Below, in pieces: positions 1 through 10,380 of a stretch of 64,000 nt of DNA. The position numbers were made by a program, and so were the translations under genes. How positions within the stretch are numbered: the first letter of the stretch is position 1; the number at the start of each line of letters is the position of its first letter. This DNA comes from Herbaspirillum huttiense (lineage in GTDB: Bacteria; Pseudomonadota; Gammaproteobacteria; Burkholderiales; Burkholderiaceae_D): the NCBI RefSeq assembly GCF_004367745.1, contig NZ_CP037993.1, positions 3,968,001 through 4,032,000 on the forward strand. Reading direction: 5' to 3'. The notes beneath the pieces were generated by a model. It had not been told where the DNA came from, made no database searches, and saw only the letters and a program-made list of their open reading frames with translations.

Positions 1-1384
1 CGAAACCCGCAAGAGCTACTCGGCCCTGCGCAAAGAGATCGACCGGCTCGCCACCACTGGTGAGAAGGATGCCGCCATCAAGCTGATGCTGGAAAAGATG
101 GTGCCGCTGCAAAAGCAGTATTTCGGCCAGCTCGATGACCTCTCCGACATGCAGCAGAAGCTGATGGACAAGTCCGTCGCCGATGCCGAGGCCACCTACA
201 ACACCACGCGCAACATCATGCTGGTGTCCGGTGTGCTAGCGGCGCTGTTTGCCGCCTTCATCGCCTGGACCATCTCGCGCAGCATCACGCGCCCGCTGAG
301 CCGTGCGGTGGAAGTGGCCGAGACCGTGGCGGCGGGCGATCTCACTGCGGTCATCCACGCGCATTCGACCGATGAAACCGGACGCCTGCTGCAGGCGCTG
401 GCCGCCATGAACCAGAAGCTCAAGGCCATCGTGCTGGAGGTGCGGCGCGGTACCGACTCCATGGTGACCGCATCGACCCAGATCGCCACCGGCAACCTGG
501 ACCTCTCTTCGCGCACCGAGGAGCAGGCCAGCGCGCTGGAAGAAACCGCCTCCTCGCTGGAACAGCTGACTTCCAGCGTCAAGCAGAATGCCGACCACAC
601 CCGCAAGTCCAGCGAGCTGGCCGGCAATGCCACGCAAGTGGCCAATCAGGGTGGCCAGGCCGTCAAGCAGGTGGTGCAGACCATGGGGGCCATCAATGAC
701 TCCTCGCGCAAGATCGTGGACATCATCTCGGTGATCGACGGCATCGCCTTCCAGACCAATATCCTGGCCCTGAATGCCGCCGTGGAAGCGGCGCGCGCCG
801 GTGAGCAGGGCCGCGGCTTCGCCGTGGTGGCCTCGGAAGTGCGCGGACTGGCGCAACGCTCGGCCACTGCCGCCAAGGAGATCAAGGAGCTCATCAATGA
901 TTCCGTCGGACAAGTGACGGCCGGTACCGAACTGGTGGCGCAGGCGGGCAGCACCATGGATGAGGTGGTGCAGAGCATTGAGCAGGTCAGCCACATCGTC
1001 GGCGAGATTTCCGCTGCCACGCGCGAGCAGAGCGATGGCATCGAGCAGGTCAACCAGGCCATCATGCAGATGGACAACACCACCCAGCAGAACGCCGCGC
1101 TGGTAGAAGAAGCCGCCGCTGCGGCCCAGGCCTTGCAGGATCAGGCGCAGCGGCTGCTGGAACTGGTGAGCGTATTCCGTCTGGATGAGCGGGGCGCTGC
1201 ACCCGCACCAGTCATGCAAGCCGCACCGCTGCGCAGCGCGGCACCTGCACCGGCCACGGCCCTGCCAGGCAAGCCCGCACCCGTCAAACCGCAGGCAGTG
1301 CGCGCCCCTGCCGCTGCGCCAGCACCACGTGCACTACCCGCCAGCAGCAAGGAAGAGAAATCGGAAGAGTGGGAAACCTTCTGA
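1..1384 (+). CDS. methyl-accepting chemotaxis protein, 3' part (5' end outside window)
   Basis: The frame is already open at base 2, so the true start lies upstream; the ATG at 86 is internal. Visible in order: the end of a periplasmic helical ligand domain, a membrane segment near nt 212-274, a HAMP domain, and a full cytoplasmic signalling domain with the conserved hairpin tip ([19 protein letters not shown]) near nt 790-845. The signalling domain is followed by an Ala/Pro-rich flexible tail that ends in EWETF. That matches the xWxxF pentapeptide which tethers the CheR methyltransferase in Tar/Tsr-type receptors (NWETF in E. coli). It is a transmembrane chemoreceptor acting through CheA/CheW; the ligand cannot be read from what is visible. 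Confidence 0.95.
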   Translation, partial: ETRKSYSALRKEIDRLATTGEKDAAIKLMLEKMVPLQKQYFGQLDDLSDMQQKLMDKSVADAEATYNTTRNIMLVSGVLAALFAAFIAWTISRSITRPLSRAVEVAETVAAGDLTAVIHAHSTDETGRLLQALAAMNQKLKAIVLEVRRGTDSMVTASTQIATGNLDLSSRTEEQASALEETASSLEQLTSSVKQNADHTRKSSELAGNATQVANQGGQAVKQVVQTMGAINDSSRKIVDIISVIDGIAFQTNILALNAAVEAARAGEQGRGFAVVASEVRGLAQRSATAAKEIKELINDSVGQVTAGTELVAQAGSTMDEVVQSIEQVSHIVGEISAATREQSDGIEQVNQAIMQMDNTTQQNAALVEEAAAAAQALQDQAQRLLELVSVFRLDERGAAPAPVMQAAPLRSAAPAPATALPGKPAPVKPQAVRAPAAAPAPRALPASSKEEKSEEWETF

Positions 1385-1470
1385 GACTGCAAGCGTATTT
1401 CAGAAATATTGCGCGTAGCACGGACCAGGGCCGGGCGGCCCTGGCAACAAACTGAAGCTGGAAAAACCGA

Positions 1471-2838
1471 TCAGCCCTGGCGGGCCAGCCGTATGCCGCT
1501 GACCTGCCAGCGTGCGGTCGCCGGGAAAAAGTTGCGATAGGTCAGCCGCGCATGGTTCAGTGGTGTGGCCGAGGATGAGCCACGCAGCACGTACTGGTTG
1601 ACCATGAATTTGCCATTGTATTCACCCACCGCACCCGGTGCAGCGCTGAAACCGGGGTAAGGCGCATAGCTGCTGCTGGTCCACTGCCAGGCCACGCCAA
1701 AAAATTCACGTCCGCTTCCTTGCAGGCGTGCGGCGGCATGTTCCCATTCGGCTTCGGTCAGCAAGCGCGCACCAGCCCAGCGGGCATAGGCATCGGCCTC
1801 GTAATACGAGAGATGCACGGCAGCCGCATGCGGCTGCAGAGGCTGCGCGCCATACTCGGTGAACTCGCGCCACTGCCCATCAGCGCCACGGCGCCAATAC
1901 AGGGGATGCGAGAGCCCCTCCCGCTTCTTCCATTCCCAGCCTTCAGACAGCCACAGCCCCGCGTCCTCGTAGCCACCGGCCTCGACGAAGGCCAGGTATT
2001 CGGCATTGTTCACCAGCCGCGACGCGCACTGGTAAGCCTCGACGAACTGGCGATGGCGCGGGGTTTCGTTGTCGAAGCAAAAGCCGCTGCCGGCATGGCC
2101 GATCTCCACCACACCGGCTTCGATGCGATGCCACTGCAGCTCCAGCGCGGCCGGATCATCCAGTTGCAGGTTCATCGGCAGCGGCTGGTACGCAGGCTGC
2201 AGCGGGTTCATCGACAGCAGGATCTTGATGTCGGTGAGCATCAGCTCCTGGTGCTGCTGCTCATGCTGCATGCCCAGTTCCAGCAAGGAGAGGAAGCCCG
2301 CCAGTTGCGGGTGGGCCTCCCCCGCTTCGGCCGGGTCGGCCTCCAGCGCATCGATCAGCAGCAACATGCGTGCGTCCACCTGCTCGCGGTAGGCCAGTAT
2401 GTCGTCCAGCGAGGGGCGCGTGAGCAGGCCGCGCTGCGGCCGCGGGAATTTCTCGCCGACGCCTTCGTAATACGAATTGAAGAGCACGCGGAACTGCGGA
2501 TGGAAAGGCGTGAAGCCGCTCTGGAAGCGCTCCAGCAGGAAGGTCTCGAAGAACCAGGTGGTATGCGCCAGATGCCACTTGATGGGGCTGGCATCGGGCA
2601 TGGCCTGCACGCAGCAATCCTCGGCCGAGAGCGGCTCGGCGATCAGCAGCGACTGCCGGCGCAGACGCCGGTAGCGATCGCCCAGCCGTTCGCGCGGGCG
2701 ATGGTTGACCTGCTGGACGGCGGCGTCGATGACCGCATCGATGGTGGCGGCGGTGGCCGCTGCGACCACCGCCATGGGTTGCTCGCCCAGCTCGTCGTCA
2801 TGGGTGGTGGCGCGATCATGGGTAATGACGGAAGGCAT
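1471..2838 (-). CDS. egtB: ergothioneine biosynthesis protein EgtB (iron-dependent sulfoxide synthase)
   Basis: Predicted 455 aa. It has an N-terminal DinB-like four-helix domain and a C-terminal formylglycine-generating-enzyme (FGE) fold. The likely iron ligands are the His of HLAHTTWFFET and the HEQQHQE motif; the C-terminal part carries the family signature GEYNGKFM...LRGSS. EgtB joins trimethylhistidine (hercynine) to a thiol donor with O2, giving the C-S bond of ergothioneine. A Met seven codons upstream (2859) is possible, but the start at 2838 has a good ribosome site (AGGAG, spacing about 6), so I prefer it. The gene lies just downstream of egtD on the same strand, which makes a two-gene ergothioneine operon. 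The gamma-glutamylcysteine versus cysteine preference cannot be told from sequence alone. Confidence 0.93.
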   Translation of the reverse strand: MPSVITHDRATTHDDELGEQPMAVVAAATAATIDAVIDAAVQQVNHRPRERLGDRYRRLRRQSLLIAEPLSAEDCCVQAMPDASPIKWHLAHTTWFFETFLLERFQSGFTPFHPQFRVLFNSYYEGVGEKFPRPQRGLLTRPSLDDILAYREQVDARMLLLIDALEADPAEAGEAHPQLAGFLSLLELGMQHEQQHQELMLTDIKILLSMNPLQPAYQPLPMNLQLDDPAALELQWHRIEAGVVEIGHAGSGFCFDNETPRHRQFVEAYQCASRLVNNAEYLAFVEAGGYEDAGLWLSEGWEWKKREGLSHPLYWRRGADGQWREFTEYGAQPLQPHAAAVHLSYYEADAYARWAGARLLTEAEWEHAAARLQGSGREFFGVAWQWTSSSYAPYPGFSAAPGAVGEYNGKFMVNQYVLRGSSSATPLNHARLTYRNFFPATARWQVSGIRLARQG

Positions 2839-2883
2839 CCGGTCTCCTGCAAAAATCATTGAATCAACAGCGGCAAACTTCGC

Positions 2884-3858
2884 TCAGCGCGCCTGTGCAT
2901 GGCACACCGCGAACCAGCGCCGCTCATCGAACCACATGCGGCAATTGCCGAATCCGGCCTCTTCCAGCAGGCCGAGGATGTCCTGCTCGGTGAACTTGTG
3001 GCTGTATTCGGTATGGATGCGCTCGCCCTGGTGGAAGGTGCGACGCCCGCCCGGCCAGCGCACGATGAGGTCGCGCCGTGCTTCCAGATGCATTTCGATG
3101 CGCTGCTGGCGTGCGTTGTAGAAGGCCACATGGCGCCAGTCGCGCGGGGCGAAGTCGGTCCCGGCCAGGGCGTTGACGTGGTTGAGCACGTTGAGGTTGA
3201 ACGCTGCCGTCACGCCGATGGCATCGTCGTAGGCCGCTTCCAGGACACGCGCATCCTTCACCAGATCCAGTCCGATCAGGATGCCGCCCTCACCCGGTCC
3301 GGCCGGCAGGGCTGCACGCACGCGGCGCAGGAAATCCAGCGCCTGGGCCGGATCGAAATTGCCCAGCGAGGAGCCGGGATAGAAGAACAGCCGGCGCTGC
3401 GCATCCACCGTCTCCGGCAGCGCCAGCGTGGCCGAGAAATCCATCGCCAGCGGCAGCATGGGCAACTGCGGGAAGCGCTTCTGCAAACCCGCCACCGACT
3501 GATGCAGGAAATCGGTGGAAATATCCACCGGCACATACTGGCGCGGCCGCAACGCTTCGAACAGCGAGGCGGCCTTGATACAGTTGCCTGCACCCAGGTC
3601 GATCAGCGTACAGGACTGGCCGACGGCGGCAGCGATGGCCTCCTGATGCGCGGCGAAAATGGCCGCTTCGGTACGGGTAGGGTAATACTCGGGCAAGGCG
3701 CAGATGGCCTCGAAGAGCTTGCTGCCCAAGGGATCGTAGAAGTACTTGGGCGAGATGACCGCCTCGCGGGCGGCGAGCCCGGCCAGCAGTTCGGCGTGCG
3801 GCGCGCGTGCTTCCGGCGCAGCCTCGCGTGAGGAGGGGATCAGTGCGGGTTGGGCCAA
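2884..3858 (-). CDS. egtD: L-histidine N-alpha-methyltransferase EgtD
   Basis: A SAM-dependent methyltransferase that trimethylates histidine to hercynine, the first ergothioneine step. Family motifs are KYFYDPLGSKLFE, LPEYYPTRTEA, the SAM-binding stretch LIDLGAGN, and FFYPGSSLGNFDP. The frame extends up to an ATG at 3975, but the extra 39 residues are low-complexity and have no family character. A TTG at 3858 preceded by AAGGAGAG gives a 324-aa protein, close to the usual EgtD length (about 320), so I chose TTG. It is followed after 45 bases by egtB, and the two are probably co-transcribed from the gap shared with the divergent ABC exporter. Confidence 0.92.
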   Translation of the reverse strand: MAQPALIPSSREAAPEARAPHAELLAGLAAREAVISPKYFYDPLGSKLFEAICALPEYYPTRTEAAIFAAHQEAIAAAVGQSCTLIDLGAGNCIKAASLFEALRPRQYVPVDISTDFLHQSVAGLQKRFPQLPMLPLAMDFSATLALPETVDAQRRLFFYPGSSLGNFDPAQALDFLRRVRAALPAGPGEGGILIGLDLVKDARVLEAAYDDAIGVTAAFNLNVLNHVNALAGTDFAPRDWRHVAFYNARQQRIEMHLEARRDLIVRWPGGRRTFHQGERIHTEYSHKFTEQDILGLLEEAGFGNCRMWFDERRWFAVCHAQAR

Positions 3859-4177
3859 GCGACTCTCCTTGCCTGTGTGGGGTTGGGATGATGCTGATGC
3901 CTGCTGCTGCGCTGCTCCGGCCGGGCTGATCACGCCGGAATCCGCATACTCTAGCAGGGCAATGCAGGCAAGCAATGGCTGACGAACAACATTGCGATAC
4001 GCTTGCGGTCGCGCGATCCATGCGCGGACTGTCTATACTTATGCCTCTTCCGAGTAAGCCAGCCTCCGTTGGTTCAACGCGGCAACAAGATTTTTCCGGC
4101 GGTGGCCAGTGTCTCTGACCGTGCGGCAACATGCACGGACCGGTTGGCCTGGCGGCCTCAACAGCTCATCCATTTCC
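3859..4177. promoter_or_regulatory. divergent intergenic region between egtD and the ABC exporter
   Basis: 319 bases with no convincing gene. It must hold the promoters of egtD-egtB (leftward) and of the ABC exporter (rightward). I see no strong consensus -35/-10 pair and no riboswitch-like structure. A short open stretch from 4109 is in frame with the exporter and is probably untranslated leader. Confidence 0.4.
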
Positions 4178-6013
<1,836 letters not shown>

Positions 6014-6109
6014 GGCAACACGCGGGGGGCGCCGACGCACTTTTTGGAAATCCCCTAGACTGCGCATCTCGGCATCGTCCCGATGCCACGACATGACAGG
6101 AGTTCTTGC

Positions 6110-7228
6110 ATGAGCAGTCAATTGTTTTCGCCGCTGACCCTGCGCGGGGTCACCTTGCCCAACCGCATCGCCGTCTCGCCGATGTGCCAGTACTCGGCCG
6201 ACGACGGCTTCGTCAACGACTGGCACCTGGTGCATCTGGGCAGCCGCGCCGTGGGCGGAGCCGGCCTGGTCATCATGGAGGCCACCGCGGTCGTGCCGGA
6301 AGGCCGCATCACCAGCGCCGACCTCGGCATCTGGAAGGATGAGCACATCGCGCCGCTGCGCCGCATTACCCGTTTCATCGAACAGCAGGGTGCCGTCCCC
6401 GGCATCCAGCTGGCCCATGCCGGCCGCAAGGCGAGCGCCCTGCGCCCCTGGGATGGCCCGGCCGGCAGCGTGCCGGTGGCCGAAGGTGGCTGGCTGCCAC
6501 AGGCACCCTCGGCTCTGCCCTTCGACACGACCTATACCGAGCCGCACGCCTTGACGGTGGCCGAGATCGCCTCGCTGGTGCAGGCCTTTGCCGACGCCGC
6601 CCGTCGCGCGCTGGCTGCCGGCTTCAAGGTGATCGAACTGCACGGTGCGCACGGCTACCTGGGTCACCAGTTCCTCTCGCCGCTGAGCAACAAGCGAACC
6701 GACCAATATGGCGGCAGCTTCGAGAACCGTATCCGCTTCCTGCTGGAAACGGTGCAAGCCACCCGCGCCGTCTGGCCGGCCGAGCTGCCGCTGCTGGTGC
6801 GCCTGTCGGCCACCGACTGGACCGAAGGCGGCTGGAATGCCGATGACACGGTCGCGCTCTCGGCCCGCTTGCGTGACATGGGTGTCGATCTGGTCGATGT
6901 CTCTACGGGCGGCAACCTGCCCTCGGCGGCCATCCCTGTCGGTCCTGGCTACCAGACCGGCTTTGCCGCGCGTGTGAAAAACGAAACGGGGATCGCCACC
7001 GGCACGGTCGGCATGATTACCGAAGCGATCCAGGCCGAGCACGTGCTGCGCACCGGCCAGGCCGACCTGGTGCTGCTGGCGCGCGAACTGCTGCGCGATC
7101 CCTACTGGCCACTGCATGCCGCGCAGCAATTGCGCGAAGACGTGGCGTGGCCGCCGCAATACGTGCGGGCGGCGTCCAGCAAGACGCCGTTGCGGCCGGA
7201 TGTGCAATATGGCCGCAAAGAGGAATAA
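6110..7228 (+). CDS. old yellow enzyme family NADH:flavin oxidoreductase (YqjM-like)
   Basis: 372 aa from the ATG at 6110, which follows AGGAG; a Met at 6083 is also in frame but lacks a site. It is an FMN-dependent TIM barrel that reduces activated C=C bonds with NAD(P)H. Diagnostic for the YqjM class are SPMCQYSA, with Cys at position 26 as in YqjM, the substrate-binding His pair in HGAHGYL, and the loop LSNKRTDQYGGSFENR. Likely roles are detoxification of electrophilic enals and enones, or catabolism. It is followed by a palindromic repeat and a terminator shared with the convergent dedA gene. Confidence 0.94.
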   Translation: MSSQLFSPLTLRGVTLPNRIAVSPMCQYSADDGFVNDWHLVHLGSRAVGGAGLVIMEATAVVPEGRITSADLGIWKDEHIAPLRRITRFIEQQGAVPGIQLAHAGRKASALRPWDGPAGSVPVAEGGWLPQAPSALPFDTTYTEPHALTVAEIASLVQAFADAARRALAAGFKVIELHGAHGYLGHQFLSPLSNKRTDQYGGSFENRIRFLLETVQATRAVWPAELPLLVRLSATDWTEGGWNADDTVALSARLRDMGVDLVDVSTGGNLPSAAIPVGPGYQTGFAARVKNETGIATGTVGMITEAIQAEHVLRTGQADLVLLARELLRDPYWPLHAAQQLREDVAWPPQYVRAASSKTPLRPDVQYGRKEE

Positions 7229-7243
7229 AGCGCGCCTCATCAA

Positions 7244-7348
7244 CCGTTCGGACTGAGTAGCCGCCAAAGGCGGCGTATCGAAGACGTGGCTGCCGCAAGG
7301 TAGCCAAGCCTTCGATACGATCCTGGCGGATCTACTCAGGACGAACGG
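7244..7348. repeat. intergenic palindromic repeat (REP/BIME-like)
   Basis: About 105 bases that fold on themselves. The left arm (7244-7282) begins CCGTTCGGACTGAGTAG and ends CGTATCGAAG. The right arm (7309-7348) is its near reverse complement, starting CTTCGATACG and ending CTACTCAGGACGAACGG. An inner hairpin sits around TGGCT/AGCCA. It lies between two convergent genes, as is usual for such elements. No second copy was noticed in this window. Confidence 0.75.
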
Positions 7349-7368
7349 CATGTAGAGCGCCGCCCATG

Positions 7369-7405
7369 AAAAATGCCGATCAGCTTTTCGCTGACCGGCA
7401 TTTTT
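7369..7405. terminator. bidirectional rho-independent terminator
   Basis: A perfect or near-perfect stem, AAAAATGCCGATCAGC against GCTGACCGGCATTTTT, with a short TTTTC loop. There are A-runs on one side and T-runs on the other, so it can end both the oxidoreductase gene (+) and dedA (-). Confidence 0.85.
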
Positions 7406-7430
7406 CATTGCCTTGACGTCGGTGGAGCAA

Positions 7431-8072
7431 TCAGCCCGGACGGCGCTTGTGGCGGAAGTACTCGATGATGCCCGGCAGGACCGACAGGATCACGATGGCC
7501 ACGATCAACAGGCTCAGGTTCTTCTTGACGATGGGCAGGTTGCCGAAGAAGTAGCCGGCATAGCCGAAGCTGGCCACCCAGGCGATGCCGCCGATGACGT
7601 TGTAGAGGAAGAAGCGCGAATAGGTCATCGCGCCCACACCCGCCACGAAGGGCGCGAAGGTGCGCACGATGGGCGCGAAGCGAGCAATGATGATGGCCTT
7701 GCCGCCGTGCTTCTCGAAGAAGGCATGGGTCTTCTCCAGGTATTCCTTCTTGAAGATGCGCGAGTTCGGCTTGTCGAACACCTTGATCCCCAGCATCTTG
7801 CCGATCTGGTAGTTGGTGCTGTCGCCCAGGATGGCGGCCACGATCAGGGTCAGCAGCATCAGGTGGATGTCATACGCCCCGGTAGCAGCCAGTGCACCGG
7901 TGACGAACAGCAGCGAATCACCCGGCAGGATGGGCGTGACCACCAGGCCGGTTTCGCAGAAGATGATCAGGAACAGGATCAGGAACAGCCAGGGTCCATA
8001 GGAAACGGCCAGTTCGGCCAGGTGACGGTCGATGTGGACGATGAAATCGACCAGGAACAGAAGGATATCCAT
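7431..8072 (-). CDS. DedA family inner-membrane protein
   Basis: 213 aa from the Met at 8072; the frame continues to 8120 but the family start matches MDILLF. It has several hydrophobic helices and the DedA/SNARE-associated signatures [27 protein letters not shown] and [22 protein letters not shown] residues. DedA proteins support membrane lipid homeostasis, probably by flipping undecaprenyl phosphate or phospholipids, and are often partly redundant. It stands alone, convergent with the old yellow enzyme gene. Confidence 0.93.
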   Translation of the reverse strand: MDILLFLVDFIVHIDRHLAELAVSYGPWLFLILFLIIFCETGLVVTPILPGDSLLFVTGALAATGAYDIHLMLLTLIVAAILGDSTNYQIGKMLGIKVFDKPNSRIFKKEYLEKTHAFFEKHGGKAIIIARFAPIVRTFAPFVAGVGAMTYSRFFLYNVIGGIAWVASFGYAGYFFGNLPIVKKNLSLLIVAIVILSVLPGIIEYFRHKRRPG

Positions 8073-8446
8073 AAGCCTGTGTGAAAGAGGGGAAGTGGCG
8101 AAAAATGGGCATTGTACCAACAGCCTGCCACGCTCCCGTGAATTTTGATGCAGCGCCGCAGCGACGCCCTGCCCGCCTGCCTTCCCCGGGGATTGATGAA
8201 AGTTTTTCCCTGCGGCGCAATCTGTTCACCTGTCCGCGTCCCACCCTCGTCGCCGCTGCGCGCCAGCCCGCTTCCCATGCGCTCTGGCGGCGGGATCGGC
8301 CGATTTCATCGGTAGCCACTGGTCAGGATGCTGTCGTTGACGCTCCGGTCCGGCTCTACTACAGTCGTCCGCACCCGACCGCCCCCCACGACAAGACCAG
8401 CCAGCGCTGGCATCCGGGCCGGATGAACCCCTCAGGAGACAAACCC
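8073..8446. other. 374-base intergenic region between dedA and the SDR gene
   Basis: A divergent spacer. An open frame runs through it into the SDR gene, but it has no homology-like character and the SDR start is clearly at 8447. The only structure I can point to is a candidate promoter at 8337-8365. Confidence 0.5.
8337..8365 (+). promoter_or_regulatory. candidate sigma-70 promoter for the SDR-BKACE operon
   Basis: TTGACG (8337-8342), a 17-base spacer, then TACAGT (8360-8365), about 80 bases before the SDR start. The -35 box matches the consensus at 5 of 6 positions; the -10 is moderate. Confidence 0.5.
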
Positions 8447-9232
8447 ATGGAACTGAATCTGCAGGACCAGAAAGTCATCGTCACCGCCGGTGCCCAGGGC
8501 ATCGGCCTCGCAATTACAGAAACGTTCATCAAAGCAGGCGCTCAAGTGCATGTCTGCGATATCAATGAGGCTTTCCTGGCCGATGCCCGTGCCCGCCTGG
8601 CAGGCGCGGCGGTGAGTTTCAGCCGCACTGACGTGGCCAGGCCCGAGGAAGTCGATGCCATGTTCGCCGACCTGGCCTCGCGCTGGGATGGACGGCTGGA
8701 CGTGCTGGTCAACAATGCCGGCATCGCCGGACCCACCCTGCCGGTGGAAGACATCGCTCCGGCCGAATGGGACCAGACCATCGCCATCAACCTGACCGGC
8801 CCCTTCCTCTGCACCCGGCGTGCGGTGCCGATGCTCAAGCAGAACGGCGGCGGGGCCATCATCAACATCTCTTCGGTCGCCGGCCGGCTGGGCTTTGCAC
8901 TGCGCACGCCCTATTCGGCTTCCAAGTATGGCGTCATCGGCCTGACCGAGACCTGGGCCATCGAACTGGGGCCGTCCAACATCCGCGTCAACGCCGTCTT
9001 GCCCGGCATCGTCGAAGGGCCGCGCCAGGAACGCATCGTGGCGGCCAAGGCAGCGGCCTACGGCATCGAACATGAAGAAATGCGCGCTCGGCTGCTTTCC
9101 AAGGTCTCGCTGCGGCGCATGGTCAGCGCCCAGGATATCGCCAACCAGATCCTCTTCCTCTGCTCGCCCGCCGGCGCGGCCATCAGCGGCCAGAGCCTGT
9201 CAGTGTGCGGCAACGTGGAAACGCTGGCCTGA
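8447..9232 (+). CDS. SDR family NAD(P)-dependent oxidoreductase
   Basis: 261 aa, start set by AGGAG eight bases upstream. It is a Rossmann-fold short-chain dehydrogenase with NNAG, the catalytic Ser in NISSVAG and the YSASK catalytic motif. The cofactor loop reads T-A-G-A-Q-G-I-G, so the first Gly of the usual TGxxxGIG is Ala. An acidic residue after beta-2 (HVCDI) suggests NAD rather than NADP. The gene is 53 bases upstream of a beta-keto acid cleavage enzyme on the same strand. The natural guess is that this enzyme oxidises a beta-hydroxy acid to the beta-keto acid the next enzyme cleaves; the substrate is unknown. Confidence 0.92.
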   Translation: MELNLQDQKVIVTAGAQGIGLAITETFIKAGAQVHVCDINEAFLADARARLAGAAVSFSRTDVARPEEVDAMFADLASRWDGRLDVLVNNAGIAGPTLPVEDIAPAEWDQTIAINLTGPFLCTRRAVPMLKQNGGGAIINISSVAGRLGFALRTPYSASKYGVIGLTETWAIELGPSNIRVNAVLPGIVEGPRQERIVAAKAAAYGIEHEEMRARLLSKVSLRRMVSAQDIANQILFLCSPAGAAISGQSLSVCGNVETLA

Positions 9233-9285
9233 GCCGGCGCAACGGCCTTCTTCCCTTTTCCTTCATCTTTTCAGGAGCTAGCCCC

Positions 9286-10218
9286 ATGGCCCAGCCTCGC
9301 AAAGTCATCATCACCTGCGCCATTACCGGTGCCATTCATACCCCCTCTATGTCGCCCTACCTGCCGGTCACGCCCGAGCAGATCCGCGACGAAGCCCTGG
9401 CCGCGGCCGATGCTGGTGCCGCCATCGTGCACCTGCATGCGCGCGATCCGCAGAACGGCAAACCGACGCAGGATCCGGACGCCTTCCGCAAATTCCTGCC
9501 GCAGATCAAGGCCGCCTCCAACGTGGTCATCAACCTCACCACGGGCGGCGCGCCGACCATGGGGGTGGAAGAGCGGCTGCAACCGGCCTTGCAGTTGAAG
9601 CCGGAAGTGGCGTCGCTGAACATGGGCTCAATGAACTTCGGCCTGTATGAAATGCTGAACCGCTTCAAGGATTTCAACTACGACTGGGAACAGCCCTACC
9701 TGGCCGGCTCCGATGACCGCATCTTCCGCAATACCTTCAAGGACATCGCCTACATCCTCGAATCCTGCAGCGCCAACCAGACCCGCTTCGAGATCGAGTG
9801 CTATGACATCGGCCATCTCTACACGGCCGCGCACTTCATCGACCGCGGCCTGATCAAGCCGCCCTTCCTGATCCAGTCGGTCTTCGGCCTGCGCGGCGGC
9901 ATCGGCAACGATGTCGAAGACGTGATGCACATGAAGCGCACCGCCGACCGCCTCTTCGGCGACGCCTACTTCTGGTCGGTGCTGGGTGCCGGGCGTGGCC
10001 AGATCCCGATTGCCACGATGGCCGCCGCCATGGGCGGGCATACCCGCGTGGGGCTGGAAGATTCACTCTGGGATGGCCCCGGCCAGCTGGCCAAAAGCAA
10101 TGCCGACCAGGTGCGCCGCATCCGCACCGTGATCGAGGCGCTTTCCTTGCAAGTGGCGACGCCTGACGAGGCGCGCGCGATGCTGCAGCTCAAGGGCGGG
10201 CAGAACGTCGGATTCTGA
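9286..10218 (+). CDS. beta-keto acid cleavage enzyme (BKACE, DUF849)
   Basis: 310 aa from the ATG at 9286 with AGGAG upstream. It is a Zn-dependent TIM barrel that condenses a beta-keto acid with acetyl-CoA, releasing acetoacetate and a new CoA ester. The metal motif HLHARD, the Glu in FEIECYD, the Arg-containing GLRGGIG loop and the C-terminal GGHTRVGLEDSL are all present. BKACE members differ in substrate (3-keto-5-aminohexanoate, dehydrocarnitine and others). The neighbouring SDR suggests an alcohol precursor, but sequence alone does not name it. A strong terminator follows. Confidence 0.93.
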   Translation: MAQPRKVIITCAITGAIHTPSMSPYLPVTPEQIRDEALAAADAGAAIVHLHARDPQNGKPTQDPDAFRKFLPQIKAASNVVINLTTGGAPTMGVEERLQPALQLKPEVASLNMGSMNFGLYEMLNRFKDFNYDWEQPYLAGSDDRIFRNTFKDIAYILESCSANQTRFEIECYDIGHLYTAAHFIDRGLIKPPFLIQSVFGLRGGIGNDVEDVMHMKRTADRLFGDAYFWSVLGAGRGQIPIATMAAAMGGHTRVGLEDSLWDGPGQLAKSNADQVRRIRTVIEALSLQVATPDEARAMLQLKGGQNVGF

Positions 10219-10240
10219 GGCAGGCGCGGCCCCATTGATG

Positions 10241-10274
10241 ACACCGGAGCGGGCGACCGCCTCCGGTGTTTTTC
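10241..10274 (+). terminator. rho-independent terminator after the BKACE gene
   Basis: ACACCGGAG pairs with CTCCGGTGT across a GC-rich loop, followed by TTTTTCTT. It ends the SDR-BKACE unit before thyA. Confidence 0.8.
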
Positions 10275-10380
10275 TTCATATTGCTGCGATGACAAGCTTT
10301 TGTGGCAACAGATGTTCGGGCCGTCGATAGGCTACAATCCCCCATCCTTTGGCCTCCCGGCCAGCCTCCCGAACATTGCA

